Of a stretch of DNA of 60,385 nucleotides, positions 1 to 9,824 are shown piece after piece. Origin of the DNA: Planctomycetota bacterium (GTDB lineage: Bacteria; Planctomycetota; UBA1135; GCA-002686595); NCBI GenBank assembly GCA_021413885.1, contig JAIOPM010000012.1:1-60385 (forward strand), given 5' to 3'. Position numbers and translations under genes: made by a program. The notes below the pieces were generated by a model. The model searched no databases. It saw only the letters and a program-made list of their open reading frames with translations, and had not been told where the DNA came from. Position 1 is the stretch's first letter; every line of letters begins with the position of its first letter.

Positions 1-2486
1 TTGCTCGCGACCGACGACTCGTGGTTCCGTCCGGTCGCGCTGCACTTCGGGCCCGACGGCTGTCTGTACGTCGTCGATTGGTACAACGCGATCATCTCGC
101 ACAACGAGGTGCCGCGTTCCGATCCGCGGCGCGACAAGGTGCGCAGTCGTGTGTGGCGCATTCGCCACGAGTCGATGAAGCGCGCGACGCCGGTCGATCT
201 CACGCGCGTGGCGAGCAACGAACTCGTCGCGCACCTCGACGCCGCCTCGACGTGGGAAGCGCGCGCGGCTTGGCATCAGCTCGTCGATCGCGGCGCGAAG
301 GAGCTCGTGCCCGAGCTCCGCAGAGTCCTCGACGACTCCAAGGCACGCCCGGAGACGCGCATCCTGGCCCTATGGTCACTCGAATCGCTTGGCGGACTCA
401 CCGAGGGTCCGTTGCATCACGCGACGTTGGGCGATCCGAGTCTGGAGCGCGAAGCCGTGCGCGCGAGCGTCGCTTCGCCGAACAAGATCCGACTCGCACA
501 CCATCTCATGGGGTGGCCGACTCCACGAACCCGTCGCGTGCGGTTCGAGATGATCGAAGCGTTCGGAGCGACCATGAGGAACGATCACGGTGGACTGCTC
601 GAGCTCTTCGTCGTGTCCCAGCCGCCGCGCTTCGGCGACACATCGGACGACCGCTACGTGGAGTTCGAGCGCAGCTTGATTCGCGTGGCCTTCGAGAAGA
701 ATGTCCCGTCCCTTTGGGCGTCGACCGCATGGCCTGACGCCATGGGAGACGAGCATGCGTTGGACGAGGGACGCGCGCTCTTCGCCCTTGCGCTCGGTGG
801 AGTCGAGGGCGCGAAGCTGCTGACCGCGCTGCGTCCGTTGACGACCCGCTCGCTCACGACCGACGAACTCGCGTTGCTCGCGGCGCACGTCGAACTGCCC
901 GAGGTGCGCACGACGGTCGAGACGTTGCTCGCGGATCCGAAGCGGCGCGAGCGCGTGATCGACGAGCTCCTCGCGCGCGGCCGCGACTTCGACGCGACGC
1001 CGATCGCGGCGCTGGTCGTGTCGGCGCTCGAAGCGAGCCTCGTCGAAGGCGCGAACGACGCGCGCAAGGATCGCCTGATCCGCGCGACGAGCACTTGGAG
1101 GCTCGAGCCGCTCGTCGCGGCCGTCGAGGCGCTCGCGAGCGACCCGACCGAACCGCTCGCCCGCCGTTCGAAGGCTCTGTCCGCGCTGATGGAGCACGGC
1201 AAGCAACGCGCGGAGCTCTGCGCCGAACTCGCGCGCGCCGCGTTGCCCGGCGAGGAACTGCAGCGCTCCGCCGCGCTCGCGCTCGCCGCATTGAAGAATG
1301 ACGAAGCGGCGCGGCTCTTGTTCGAGACGTGGCGTTCGTTCTCGCCGGTGCTGAAGCGCAGCGCGCTCGACGAACTTTCCTCGAACGACTCCGGCGCACG
1401 CGTGTTGCTCGCCGCGCTGGAACGCGACGACGTCGACGCGCGCGAACTCGACGCCGAGCTCGTCGAGCGCCTGCGCAAGGTCGGCGCCGGCTCGCACGCG
1501 CTCGCGAAGCTCGACGCGGAGCTCGCACGCCGCGCGACGCCGACGCTCGCGTGCTTCGGCGGCAACGACGACGGCCTCGACACCGACCTCACGCTCGCGC
1601 CGCCGTTCACGCTCGAAGCGTGGGTCGAGCTCGCCGAGCCCATCACCAACGCCGACGGAATCCTCGGCCGCGCGGGCAGCGCCGACTTCAACTTCGCAGA
1701 TCGCCGTTTCCGCTTCTACGGCGGTCCTCGGCTCGGCGACCTCGCGATCGCGAAGCGCGCGCTGGAGCCCGAGACGTGGTCGCACGTCGCGGCGACGTGC
1801 GACGCGACCGGCGCGATCGTGCTCTACCTGAACGCCGAAGCCGACGCGCACGGCGCGTGTCCGCTCGACGCGAGCTTCGCGGGCCTCGATGTCGCGCGCA
1901 CCTCGCCCGACGAAGGCACGCGCGGTCGGATCGCCGAGTTGCGCGTCTGGAAGCGCGCGAAGAGCGCGTTGGAGATCGGCAACGACTTCCGTCGGCGCAC
2001 CGACGCACTCGAGAGTCGCGGAGAGTCGAGCTCGCGCTCGACGGACCGCCGGTGCTCGACGCCGTCGCGGCGCGCGAGCTCGACCAGCGCTTCGCGCGCG
2101 CCCGCTCGCTCGCGGCGCGCGGCGGCGACGCCGCGAAGGGCCGCGACGTGTTCACGCGCACGTGCCTCGTCTGCCACTCGGTCGCGAACGAAGGCGCGAA
2201 GCTAGGCCCGCCGCTCGACGGCTCCGCGCACCGCGGGACCGAGGGCCTGTTGCGCGCGATCGTCACGCCGAGCGCGGCGGTCGAGAGCGGCTATCGCCTG
2301 CTGCTCGTCGAAACCGTCGTCGGCGAACACCTCGACGGCTTCCTCGCGAGCCAGGACGAGCACGCGATCGTCCTCCGCCGGCCCCAGCGCGAAGACCTGC
2401 GCGTCGAGCGCGGCTCGATCGCCTCGCTCGCGTTCGACACGGTCTCGGTGATGCCCCTCTTCGCCTACCTGACGTCGTTGCGCTGA
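1..2486 (+). pseudogene. PVC-type heme-binding CxxCH protein, 5'-truncated and frameshifted
   Basis: The 3' portion of a large secreted protein that enters from the left edge. The first ~55 residues end a PQQ-dehydrogenase-like propeller (GPDGCLYVVDWYN). They are followed by about 450 residues of Ala/Leu/Glu-rich HEAT-like helices and a LamG domain (nt ~1540-1990, motif WSHVAATCD). The frame starting at base 1 carries this part but turns into Ser/Arg-rich nonsense after about nt 2015. The frame ending at the TGA at 2484-2486 carries the natural continuation: a cytochrome c-like segment with heme motif CLVCH (nt ~2160) and a typical C-terminus. The reading frame therefore changes near nt 2010-2035, where the imperfect 10-bp repeat GAGAGTCGCG/GAGAGTCGAG lies. 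Planctomycetes encode many such membrane-bound dehydrogenase-like proteins, thought to oxidise sugars and pass electrons to heme. Either the gene is broken or the assembly has a 1-base error. Confidence 0.8.
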
Positions 2487-2560
2487 CGATCGTCCAGGGC
2501 GAGGCTTCGGTGCTAGGCTCGCGGATCCTCGTCCGACGAACCCACGGAGAACGGTGACAC

Positions 2561-3220
2561 ATGAGCATGCAAGCGAACGCGATGAACGTTGGTCTCGGAA
2601 GTATCGTGGGCGCGCTGACGGCACTGATCGCGACACGGCCGCTCCAGGCGCCGCCGATCACCGAGAAGTTGCGAGTCCATGAACTCGAATTGGTCGACTC
2701 GGCCGGGAAGACCATCGCTCGCTTCTACGAGAGACTCGGCGCGCCGGTGCTCGAGTACGTCTCGGACCGCGGCGGGTCGTCCATGCTGCTGACGACGAAC
2801 GGCGATGCGGGCACGCTCACACTCGAGGGTAAGAACGGCATCGTTGCGATGGACGCCGGTTCGACGCCGAGTCTGAGCCTCCTCGACGGCAGGAAGACCA
2901 AGCGATTCAACGTGTGGGCCGACGACGGCCACGTTCATGTCGAGCTGAACAACGCAGGCGGCTACCACAAGTTCGAGATGGAGCACGTCGACCGCCAAGG
3001 CCTACGAATCACGGTCGGCGGTTCGATGGAGACGCTTCCGGAGAGCCGCGAGCTCAACCCGATCGCGGAGCTTCGCACGCAGGACGACAATGGCGCGCTG
3101 TGGCTCAGTTTGCAGTCGCTTCGAGGTTTCTCGAAAGGCGTGGACGACTGGAACGCGCATCTGTCGTCCGACGGAGAATTCACCGCGGGCACGACCACGT
3201 CGCTGTTCGAGGGGAAGTGA
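2561..3220 (+). CDS. Hypothetical protein with N-terminal hydrophobic segment
   Basis: A 219-residue protein that I do not recognise. Residues ~9-26 form a weakly hydrophobic stretch that could be a signal anchor. The rest is rich in short beta-like segments with repeated LxxxDxxG units (for example LELVDSAGKTIARF), a pattern seen in planctomycete proteins that tile a surface with parallel beta strands. There is a purine-rich GGAGA about 11 bases upstream of the ATG. It follows the CxxCH gene by 74 bp and faces the YfhO-like gene tail to tail with only a 12-bp gap. Function unknown. Confidence 0.7.
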   Translation: MSMQANAMNVGLGSIVGALTALIATRPLQAPPITEKLRVHELELVDSAGKTIARFYERLGAPVLEYVSDRGGSSMLLTTNGDAGTLTLEGKNGIVAMDAGSTPSLSLLDGRKTKRFNVWADDGHVHVELNNAGGYHKFEMEHVDRQGLRITVGGSMETLPESRELNPIAELRTQDDNGALWLSLQSLRGFSKGVDDWNAHLSSDGEFTAGTTTSLFEGK

Positions 3221-3282
3221 CGAGGCCCGGAGCTACGCGATCGGAAGGCGCGCCGATGCGTCGCGCTTCCGCAGCGCGGTCG

Positions 3283-6252
3283 TCAGCGCGACGATCGCCG
3301 CGATCGCCGCGGCGGCCAGGCAATACGTCCAATGCGTCGGCCGGTAGCGGAACACGACCTCGTGTTCGCCCGGGTCGAGTTCGACGCCGCGGAAGATGCC
3401 GTCGACCAGATGCAGATCCTGCGCGCGGTCGGCCGGTAGCGGAACACGACCTCGTGTTCGCCCGGGTCGAGTTCGACGCCGCGGAAGATGCCGTCGACCA
3501 GATGCAGATCCTGCGCGCGGCCGTCGACCTCGACCGTCCAACCGGGATAGTGCTGCTCGCTGACGACGAACATGCCTGCGCCGTCGAGGTCGACCAAGTA
3601 GCGCGAGCTGTCGCCCGTCGTCTCGCGTTCGTGCACGTTGAAGGTGGTCAACGGATTCGGCGGCGTGAACGTGCGGCCTTCGGCGAGGAAGACCTCGCGG
3701 CGCGGATCGAAGCTCTTCGGATCGGCCTGCACTTGCTCGATCGGAACGCTCTTGCCGACGCAGAACGCGCGCGGCAACGGATGCTTCGCGCGGTAGAGGA
3801 AGACCTCGGCGTACTCGCGATCGCCGACGGCGGGACCGGCGACGTACTCCCAATCGGGATGCTCGAGCGGCGCGGCAAGCGCGAGCATGCCGACGCCGAA
3901 CAGCGCGAAGAGCGGCGAATCGAGATCGATGCCGCGCGCGTGGAAGCCGAGCAGCGGATGCACGCCCGGCTTGACGAGCAGCGGGCGCAAGAGATCGAAG
4001 CTCGCGACGTCCATCGAGTCGTAACCGTCGAGACAGCGCAGACCGTCGATCATCCCGGTGTTCGCGGGGAGCACTCCGGGATCGGCGAGGTAGCGCGCGG
4101 AGCCGAGCTCGCGAGCGAGGATCGCGACCGTGTGCGTCGGCGGGAAGCACTCGCGCCGCGGCACCGCGGGATTCTGGCCGCGATGGAAGTCGGCGCCTTG
4201 GAGCGCGACGAGCGCGAGCGCGAAGGCGACTCGCCCGCGACCGCTCGGCCAGAACGCGAGCAGGAGCAACGCGCCGACGACGAACACGCACGACAACGCC
4301 GTCGCCCGCGGCGCGCGCTCGACCGCGGTCAACGCGGCGACGCGCGAACCGAGCACCGCGCCACGCTCGTCGAGCAGCTCGAGCGTGAAGCGCCACGCTC
4401 CCTCCGCGACGTACTGCACGTCGAGGAACGGCGCGCGGAAGAACTGCGCGTCGTTCGGCGCGCCGACGCCGCGGCCGTCGCTCCACGGCTTCGCGCCGAG
4501 GTCGACCGGCGTGTCGATGCGCGAACCCTCGATCGGTGAGCCGTCGGCATTCAGACTCTCGACGCGCACGCGCGCGCCGGAGAGCGGCACGGACGCATCG
4601 ATCCAACCTTCGAGCTCGACCTTGCCGCCGCTCGCCGCCGCCGGCGGACGCGCGTCGAAGTGGACGAGTTCGTCGTCGGCGTCGAGCGCAATGCGCGGGA
4701 GCTCGATCGGCTTCGAGTAGAGCGCGAACCCGGCGAAGCACGCGACGACCAACGCCGCGGCGATGCGCGCAGCGCGGCTCGAGCGTTCGAGCGCTTGCGC
4801 CGCGAGCAACCCGAGGAACAACGCGCTGACGCTCGCCGCGCGCACCGTCGCGCTCATGCCGACGACCGGCACGTAGCGGTAGACGTCGGCGAGTCCGGGC
4901 AGTCGCAACGCGAGCGCGAGCGCGAGCAGGCCGACCACGGAGACCAGGGCCGCGCGCCGCATCCCGCCGACGAACACCGCGCGCGGCGAGAAGACCGCGG
5001 CGATTGCGAGCGCGAGCGTCGCGAGCGGAACCCACGCGCTCAGTTGCTCGATGTAATGTCCGTCGCCGCGCCAACCGCCGCGCCCCGGCGCGCCGAACGC
5101 GTCGGGCCACCACAGGAGGCGCGTCGAAACTCCGAGGCCAAGGCGCGCGAGCAACAGCGCGATCGCCGCGAGGAAGAGCACCAACGTGGCGACGCTCGCC
5201 CAACGCACCGGCTGCTCCCACGCGAACGTGCCGCACGCGGACGGCGAGTCGCTCTCGTTCGCGATCGAACGCGAACTCCGGAAGCGCACCACGACCGCGA
5301 CCGCGACGACCAGCAACGCGAGCGCGAGCCAATCGGGCTCGGGCGCGCCGAGCAACGCGCGAGCGAGCCGCGCGCCGGAGAGATGGAGGTACTCGAGGAA
5401 CGGAACGAGGCTCGGCGCGGCGAGGCCGAGTCCGAGCACGAGCCCCGCGAGCGCGAAACGTCCCGCGCGGCGCTCTTCGACGAAGATCGCGAACGCCCAC
5501 AGCACCGACGTCGCGCCGACGTAGAACGCGGTCTCGGGATGGCCGCCGAGGATCACGAGCGCCAACGCGAACGCGCTCGCCGCCGCCGCGAGTCCCGGCC
5601 GTCGACCGCGCGTGCCTTCGAGCGCGAGCAGGATCCACGGCAACAGGAACGCGACGTGGCCGAGGCTGAAGTTGAGCCAGAGCGCGACGAAACCGGAGCT
5701 CGCGAAGCTCGCCCCCGCGACGAACGCCGGCCCCATCGAGAGGCCGAGCCTGCGCGCGAGCAAGTACGCGCCGAGCAAGGCCGCCGCGATGCGCAGACCC
5801 GCGAGCAACGTCAACCCGTGATCGCGCCACGCCGCGCCGCCGAGACGCTCGAGCAACGCGAGCACCGCGACCTGCGGATCGAGCACGCCGAGTTGCGGGT
5901 TACCGACCGCGGGCGCGCCGGCGCAGATGTACGGATTCCAGAGCGGCGGCCCGCCGCGCTTCCAACCGTCGATCGCGAAACGGTACGCCGGATAGAAGAC
6001 GACGCCCTGGTCGGCGAGCGACGGATTGCGCGCTTCGTTGGGCGCGGAGCCCTCGCCGCGACCGAGCGCCTTCGACCACGGCAACTGCACGGTCGCGGTG
6101 TCGACGCCGAAGACGATCGAGCCCGGTTGGAGGACCGCTTCGCGCAACACGAACACCGCCGCGACGAGCGCGACGAGCAGCGCGAGCGCGAACTCGCGCC
6201 GACCGACGGGCTTCGATTGCGGTTCCGGCGACAAGCGGCTACAGCAGAGCAA
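3283..6252 (-). CDS. YfhO-like multi-pass membrane protein, C-terminus altered by a 92-bp duplication
   Basis: A large integral membrane protein with about a dozen hydrophobic helices after an N-terminal REFALALLVALVAAVFVL helix, and a periplasmic C-terminal beta-domain containing the YfhO-type motif HYPGWTVEVDG followed by FRGVELDPGEHEVVFRY. YfhO-family proteins are GT-C-like membrane enzymes linked to glycosylation of envelope polymers. I chose TTG at 6252 because GAGG lies 7 bases upstream; no ATG is available near the first helix. The open frame ends at 3283, but its last ~33 residues are Arg/Ser-rich junk. The natural ending (RPTHWTYCLAAAAIAAIVAL, a final membrane helix, then stop at 3233) lies in another frame. 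Removing one copy of the tandem repeat at 3336-3520 restores the frame exactly. Function as transported is uncertain; family assignment is fairly secure. Confidence 0.8.
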   Translation of the reverse strand: MLCCSRLSPEPQSKPVGRREFALALLVALVAAVFVLREAVLQPGSIVFGVDTATVQLPWSKALGRGEGSAPNEARNPSLADQGVVFYPAYRFAIDGWKRGGPPLWNPYICAGAPAVGNPQLGVLDPQVAVLALLERLGGAAWRDHGLTLLAGLRIAAALLGAYLLARRLGLSMGPAFVAGASFASSGFVALWLNFSLGHVAFLLPWILLALEGTRGRRPGLAAAASAFALALVILGGHPETAFYVGATSVLWAFAIFVEERRAGRFALAGLVLGLGLAAPSLVPFLEYLHLSGARLARALLGAPEPDWLALALLVVAVAVVVRFRSSRSIANESDSPSACGTFAWEQPVRWASVATLVLFLAAIALLLARLGLGVSTRLLWWPDAFGAPGRGGWRGDGHYIEQLSAWVPLATLALAIAAVFSPRAVFVGGMRRAALVSVVGLLALALALRLPGLADVYRYVPVVGMSATVRAASVSALFLGLLAAQALERSSRAARIAAALVVACFAGFALYSKPIELPRIALDADDELVHFDARPPAAASGGKVELEGWIDASVPLSGARVRVESLNADGSPIEGSRIDTPVDLGAKPWSDGRGVGAPNDAQFFRAPFLDVQYVAEGAWRFTLELLDERGAVLGSRVAALTAVERAPRATALSCVFVVGALLLLAFWPSGRGRVAFALALVALQGADFHRGQNPAVPRRECFPPTHTVAILARELGSARYLADPGVLPANTGMIDGLRCLDGYDSMDVASFDLLRPLLVKPGVHPLLGFHARGIDLDSPLFALFGVGMLALAAPLEHPDWEYVAGPAVGDREYAEVFLYRAKHPLPRAFCVGKSVPIEQVQADPKSFDPRREVFLAEGRTFTPPNPLTTFNVHERETTGDSSRYLVDLDGAGMFVVSEQHYPGWTVEVDGRAQDLHLVDGIFRGVELDPGEHEVVFRYRPTARRICIWSTASSAASNSTRANTRSCSATGRRIGRIAWPPRRSRRSSR
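3336..3520. repeat. Exact 92-bp tandem duplication
   Basis: Bases 3336-3428 and 3428-3520 are identical over 93 positions (period 92). The repeat codes for the YfhO C-terminal segment DLHLVDGIFRGVELDPGEHE. Because 92 is not a multiple of three, the second copy shifts the frame and separates the last membrane helix (nt 3233-~3340) from the rest of the gene. Confidence 0.97.
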
Positions 6253-6283
6253 AGCGCGCCTCGGAGTTGAAGCGCCGAGACCC

Positions 6284-7063
6284 GTGCGAGATCTCCCGAA
6301 CGACCCCGGCCTCACCCTGAGCGCTCTCGTCTCCGCGCGCGGCCCGTACGTCGGCACGCAACGCCCAAACGAACGACCGACGCGTTGGGCGAACCACGCG
6401 CGGCTCGATCGCGTGATCGACGAGCTCGCGCGCGGCTTCGGCTTCCAGAGTTGGTGGCCGGCGAGCACGCCGTTCGAAGTGATCGTCGGTGCGATCCTCA
6501 CGCAGAACACGGCGTGGACGAACGTCGAGAAGGCGCTGGCGCGGCTCTCGAGCCTCGGCGAGATCACGCCGGGGCGGATCCTGGCACTCGATCGCGAGCA
6601 CTTGCGCGAAGCGCTCGTCCCGTCGGGCTACTTCAACGCGAAGACGAAGAAGTTGCTCGCGATCTCGGAGTGGTACCTCGCGGTCGGCGGGCTCGCGGCG
6701 CTCCGCGAACGACCGCTCGCGCCGTTGCGCGAGGAGCTGCTCGAAGTCCACGGCGTCGGGCCGGAGACCGCGGACTCGATCCTCTGCTACGCCGCCGGTC
6801 GAGCGACGTGCGTCGTCGACGCGTACACGCGACGGATGCTCGCGCGCCATCGTTTGTGCGACGGCGAACTCCCCTACGAGTCGATCCGTCGTTGGCTGGA
6901 GGAGCGCTTGGTCGACGACCGCTTCGTGTACGAGGAATTCCATGCGCTGGTCGTGCGCGCGGGCTACCAGCACTGCAAACCCAGCCCAGCGTGCGATTCC
7001 TGCCCCGCGACGACGCCGGTTGCGTTGCGTTCGAAGCGCGCGCGCGCACCGAACCGCGGCTGA
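6284..7063 (+). CDS. HhH-GPD DNA glycosylase, endonuclease III-like
   Basis: A 259-residue base-excision repair glycosylase. The family core is present: TPFEVIVGAILTQNTAW, a helix-hairpin-helix with the Gly-rich loop VHGVGPETADSI, and the catalytic aspartate in VVDAYTRRML. The position that carries the lyase lysine in E. coli Nth (GVGRKTA) is Glu here (GVGPETA), so it may be a monofunctional glycosylase. The C-terminal cluster reads CKPSPACDSC with no fourth cysteine at the usual spacing, so the 4Fe-4S cluster may be missing. The start is uncertain: GTG at 6284 is the first plausible one before conserved sequence. It is divergent from the YfhO-like gene, with starts only about 30 bp apart, so they share a promoter region. 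Confidence 0.85.
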   Translation: MRDLPNDPGLTLSALVSARGPYVGTQRPNERPTRWANHARLDRVIDELARGFGFQSWWPASTPFEVIVGAILTQNTAWTNVEKALARLSSLGEITPGRILALDREHLREALVPSGYFNAKTKKLLAISEWYLAVGGLAALRERPLAPLREELLEVHGVGPETADSILCYAAGRATCVVDAYTRRMLARHRLCDGELPYESIRRWLEERLVDDRFVYEEFHALVVRAGYQHCKPSPACDSCPATTPVALRSKRARAPNRG

Positions 7064-7211
7064 AGTTCGACGTCGCGGAGCGTCGCTCGCGCCGAATACA
7101 CACTTCGAACCCCTCGCCGTCCGACCCGACACGAGCGCGGGCTCTAGTTTGTAAGCTGACTGCCGCTTCGCCGCTCCTCCCTCGCGAACTCGAAGCGAAC
7201 CGACCCACTCC

Positions 7212-7901
7212 ATGGCGCAACAAATTCTCATCATCGAAGACGAACAAGACCTGGCTTTCGGCGTGCGCGACGCCCTGCAACACGCGGGCTTCGCGGCCGA
7301 ATGCATGCACGACGGCAAACGCGGACTCGAGCGTCTGAAGAACGGCAACTTCGATCTCGTCGTGCTCGACCTGATGCTGCCCGGCATGAACGGCCTCGAC
7401 GTGTTGCGCGAGCTGCGGCGCGATCGCCAGGACACGCGCGTCCTGATCCTCACGGCGCTCGCGAGCGAGGAAGATCTGCTCAAGGGCTTCCAAGCCGGCG
7501 CCGACGATTACCTCACCAAGCCGTTCTCGCCGCGCGAGCTCGTCGCGCGCGTCGAAGCGCAGTTCCGCCGCCAAGCCGCCGACGCGGCGACGCCGACCAA
7601 GCTCGAGCTCCCTGAAGGAATCAACGTCGACCTGCAACGACTCGAAGTCCATCGCGGCGGCGAGCTCGTGCCGTTGACGCCGCGCGAAGGCGACATCCTC
7701 TCGTACCTGATCCGCCATCGCGACCGCGTGGTGACGCGCGACGACCTGCTGCTCGACGTCTGGCACTACAAGAGCGCCAACGTCGAGACGCGCACCGTCG
7801 ACATCCACATCGTCGGCCTGCGTCGCAAGGTCGAGCCCGATCCCGCCAAGCCGCGCCTGATCCAGACCGTGCGTGGCAAGGGCTACCGTTGGTTCAGCTG
7901 A
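7212..7901 (+). CDS. OmpR/PhoB-family response regulator
   Basis: A 229-residue two-component regulator. The receiver domain (1-120) has the acidic pocket E9/D10, the phosphoacceptor D53 in LVVLDLMLPG, the switch T81 and K103. A winged-helix DNA-binding domain occupies ~128-229 (LTPREGDILSYLIRH; TVDIHIVGLRRKVE; VRGKGYRW). The cognate kinase begins inside its last codons, so the two are translationally coupled. The 148-bp upstream gap is a likely promoter region, but I could not pick out a convincing -35/-10 pair. Confidence 0.95.
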   Translation: MAQQILIIEDEQDLAFGVRDALQHAGFAAECMHDGKRGLERLKNGNFDLVVLDLMLPGMNGLDVLRELRRDRQDTRVLILTALASEEDLLKGFQAGADDYLTKPFSPRELVARVEAQFRRQAADAATPTKLELPEGINVDLQRLEVHRGGELVPLTPREGDILSYLIRHRDRVVTRDDLLLDVWHYKSANVETRTVDIHIVGLRRKVEPDPAKPRLIQTVRGKGYRWFS

Positions 7902-9721
7902 AGGCACACAAGACCGCACCGGCGCTCTACGCGCTGCTCCTCGTGCTGCCGACCGTCGTGCTCGGTTGGTTGCAGTGGCATCAGATCGAAACGGAGTACG
8001 AGCGCGAGCTCGCCAATCTCCCCGATGAAGCCGACGACGCGGCTCGCCGCCTGCGCGACGAGCTGCGCGATCGTTTGGGGCGCCTGTTGCGCGACGAGGA
8101 CGCGCGCGCGTTCCACCAGTACGGCGCGCGCTATTGCCCCGACGAGTCGTGCACGACTTCGGTGTTGATGGTGCCGTCGCCGCTGGTGCGCGACGCGCGG
8201 CCGCGCGGCATCGTCGGTTGGTTCGTCTTCGACATCGCGCAGGGTTCGGAAGCGCCGCACGACATGTTCTTCGGCGGCGGCGAGCGCATGGAGGAAGGCG
8301 TCAAGGTGCGCGACGACCTCGACCAGGCGCTCGGCAAGTTCGCGGCGCGCACTTCGGACGAAGGCGGCCTGCGGCGCGCGACGCGCATGGATTCGTTCTT
8401 CGAGGTTTCGGTGCCGCTCGGCCTCGTCGCGGCGCACCGGCTCGAGAACGCCGACCCGTTGTGCCTCGAGCAGGCGCAGGAGCGCATCGGCGACCTCGCG
8501 GTGCCGTTGACGGTCAGTCCGTTCCACGTGCAGTTCTACCTCGACGAAGGCGTGCCGCGGATCGTCGCGACGCGGCGCGTGTTGATGGAGCCGAACGCGA
8601 GCTTGTCGCGCGTCGACGTCTGCATCGCGCCGTTGTCGAAGGGCTTCAGCCTCGTGCAGGGCTTCTTCATCGATCCGGCGTGGCTGTTCGACGAGTTGCC
8701 GAAGACGATCGCGGAGAACGTGCTCGGTCGCTCGCAGCGTTTCGTCCCCGCGGGTGTCGCGCCGTCGAGCGACGCGCAGGAGTACAACGCGGCCGTGCGG
8801 CTGGTCGCCGACCTCGATCTCGAGGTCGATCTCTCGCGCGATCAGGAGTTCGGCTCGGTGCACATCGCCGTCGACACGGCGGAGACGCACGCGCGTTTCC
8901 GTTCGCAACGGCTGCGCTTCGTGTTGCTCGCGACGATGCTCGCGATCTCGCTCGCGACCGGCATGGCGCTCCTGTTGCGCAGCGTCAATCGTGAACTCGA
9001 GCAGGCCGAGCGCACCGAGAACTTCGTCGCCGCGGTGACGCACGAGTTGCGCACGCCGTTGTCGGCGATCCGCTTGCACGGCGAGATGTTGCTCGACGGT
9101 TGGGCGAAGGACGAGGCGAAGCAGAAGGAGTACTACCGGCGCATCGTGCGCGAGACCGAGCGCCTGTCGACGCTGGTCGAACGCGTGCTCGAGAAGAGCA
9201 AGCTCGCCGCCGGCACGATCCGCGTCGCACCCGGCGACTTGAACCGTGCGGTGCGCGCGCTCGAAGTGCCGCTCTCGAACGCGCGCGACGGCGAGCGCTC
9301 GGACGTCGTCCTCGAACTCGCCGACGAATTGCCCGAGGTCACGCTCTCCGCCGAAGGCGTCGCGTCGATCGTGACCAACCTGGTCGAGAACGCGCGCAAG
9401 TACGCGCCGATCGATTGGAACGCGCCCCAGTCCGAGCCCTACCGCGTCGTCACGCGCCGCGAGAACGACGAAGCGGTGCTCGAGGTCCTGGACCGCGGCC
9501 CCGGCGTGCCGGAGCACGAACGCACGAAGATCTTCGAGGCCTTCTACCGCGTCGGCGACGAGAAGACGCGCAAGACGCGCGGCACCGGCCTCGGCCTGCA
9601 CCTCGTCGCGCTTCACGCGCGAGCGATGGGCGGCGACATCTCGGTCCACGACCGCGAAGGCGGCGGCTCGATCTTCCGTTTGCGCGTGCCGCTCGCGACC
9701 GACGTGGACGAGTCGGTCTGA
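7889..9721 (+). CDS. Sensor histidine kinase, membrane-bound
   Basis: A 610-residue kinase partner of the upstream regulator. Membrane helices at ~9-26 and ~352-368 enclose a ~320-residue periplasmic sensing region with no domain I recognise. HisKA carries the phospho-accepting H385 in AAVTHELRTPLSAIRLHGEM. The HATPase domain has N-box TNLVENARKYAP, G1 DRGPGVPEHER and G2 GTGLGLHLVALHARAMGGD. The start is TTG at 7889, preceded by AAGGG 6 bases upstream and overlapping the regulator gene by 13 bases. The signal sensed cannot be read from the sequence. Confidence 0.93.
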   Translation: MVQLKAHKTAPALYALLLVLPTVVLGWLQWHQIETEYERELANLPDEADDAARRLRDELRDRLGRLLRDEDARAFHQYGARYCPDESCTTSVLMVPSPLVRDARPRGIVGWFVFDIAQGSEAPHDMFFGGGERMEEGVKVRDDLDQALGKFAARTSDEGGLRRATRMDSFFEVSVPLGLVAAHRLENADPLCLEQAQERIGDLAVPLTVSPFHVQFYLDEGVPRIVATRRVLMEPNASLSRVDVCIAPLSKGFSLVQGFFIDPAWLFDELPKTIAENVLGRSQRFVPAGVAPSSDAQEYNAAVRLVADLDLEVDLSRDQEFGSVHIAVDTAETHARFRSQRLRFVLLATMLAISLATGMALLLRSVNRELEQAERTENFVAAVTHELRTPLSAIRLHGEMLLDGWAKDEAKQKEYYRRIVRETERLSTLVERVLEKSKLAAGTIRVAPGDLNRAVRALEVPLSNARDGERSDVVLELADELPEVTLSAEGVASIVTNLVENARKYAPIDWNAPQSEPYRVVTRRENDEAVLEVLDRGPGVPEHERTKIFEAFYRVGDEKTRKTRGTGLGLHLVALHARAMGGDISVHDREGGGSIFRLRVPLATDVDESV

Positions 9722-9824
9722 CACGGACGAGCGCGCCGTCGCGGACCGCTGTCACGGATTCGACGGCCCCTCGTACTCGTGGCCGTGCGGCGACAGGCGC
9801 CGCGCAACTACTACAGGAGCCTCG

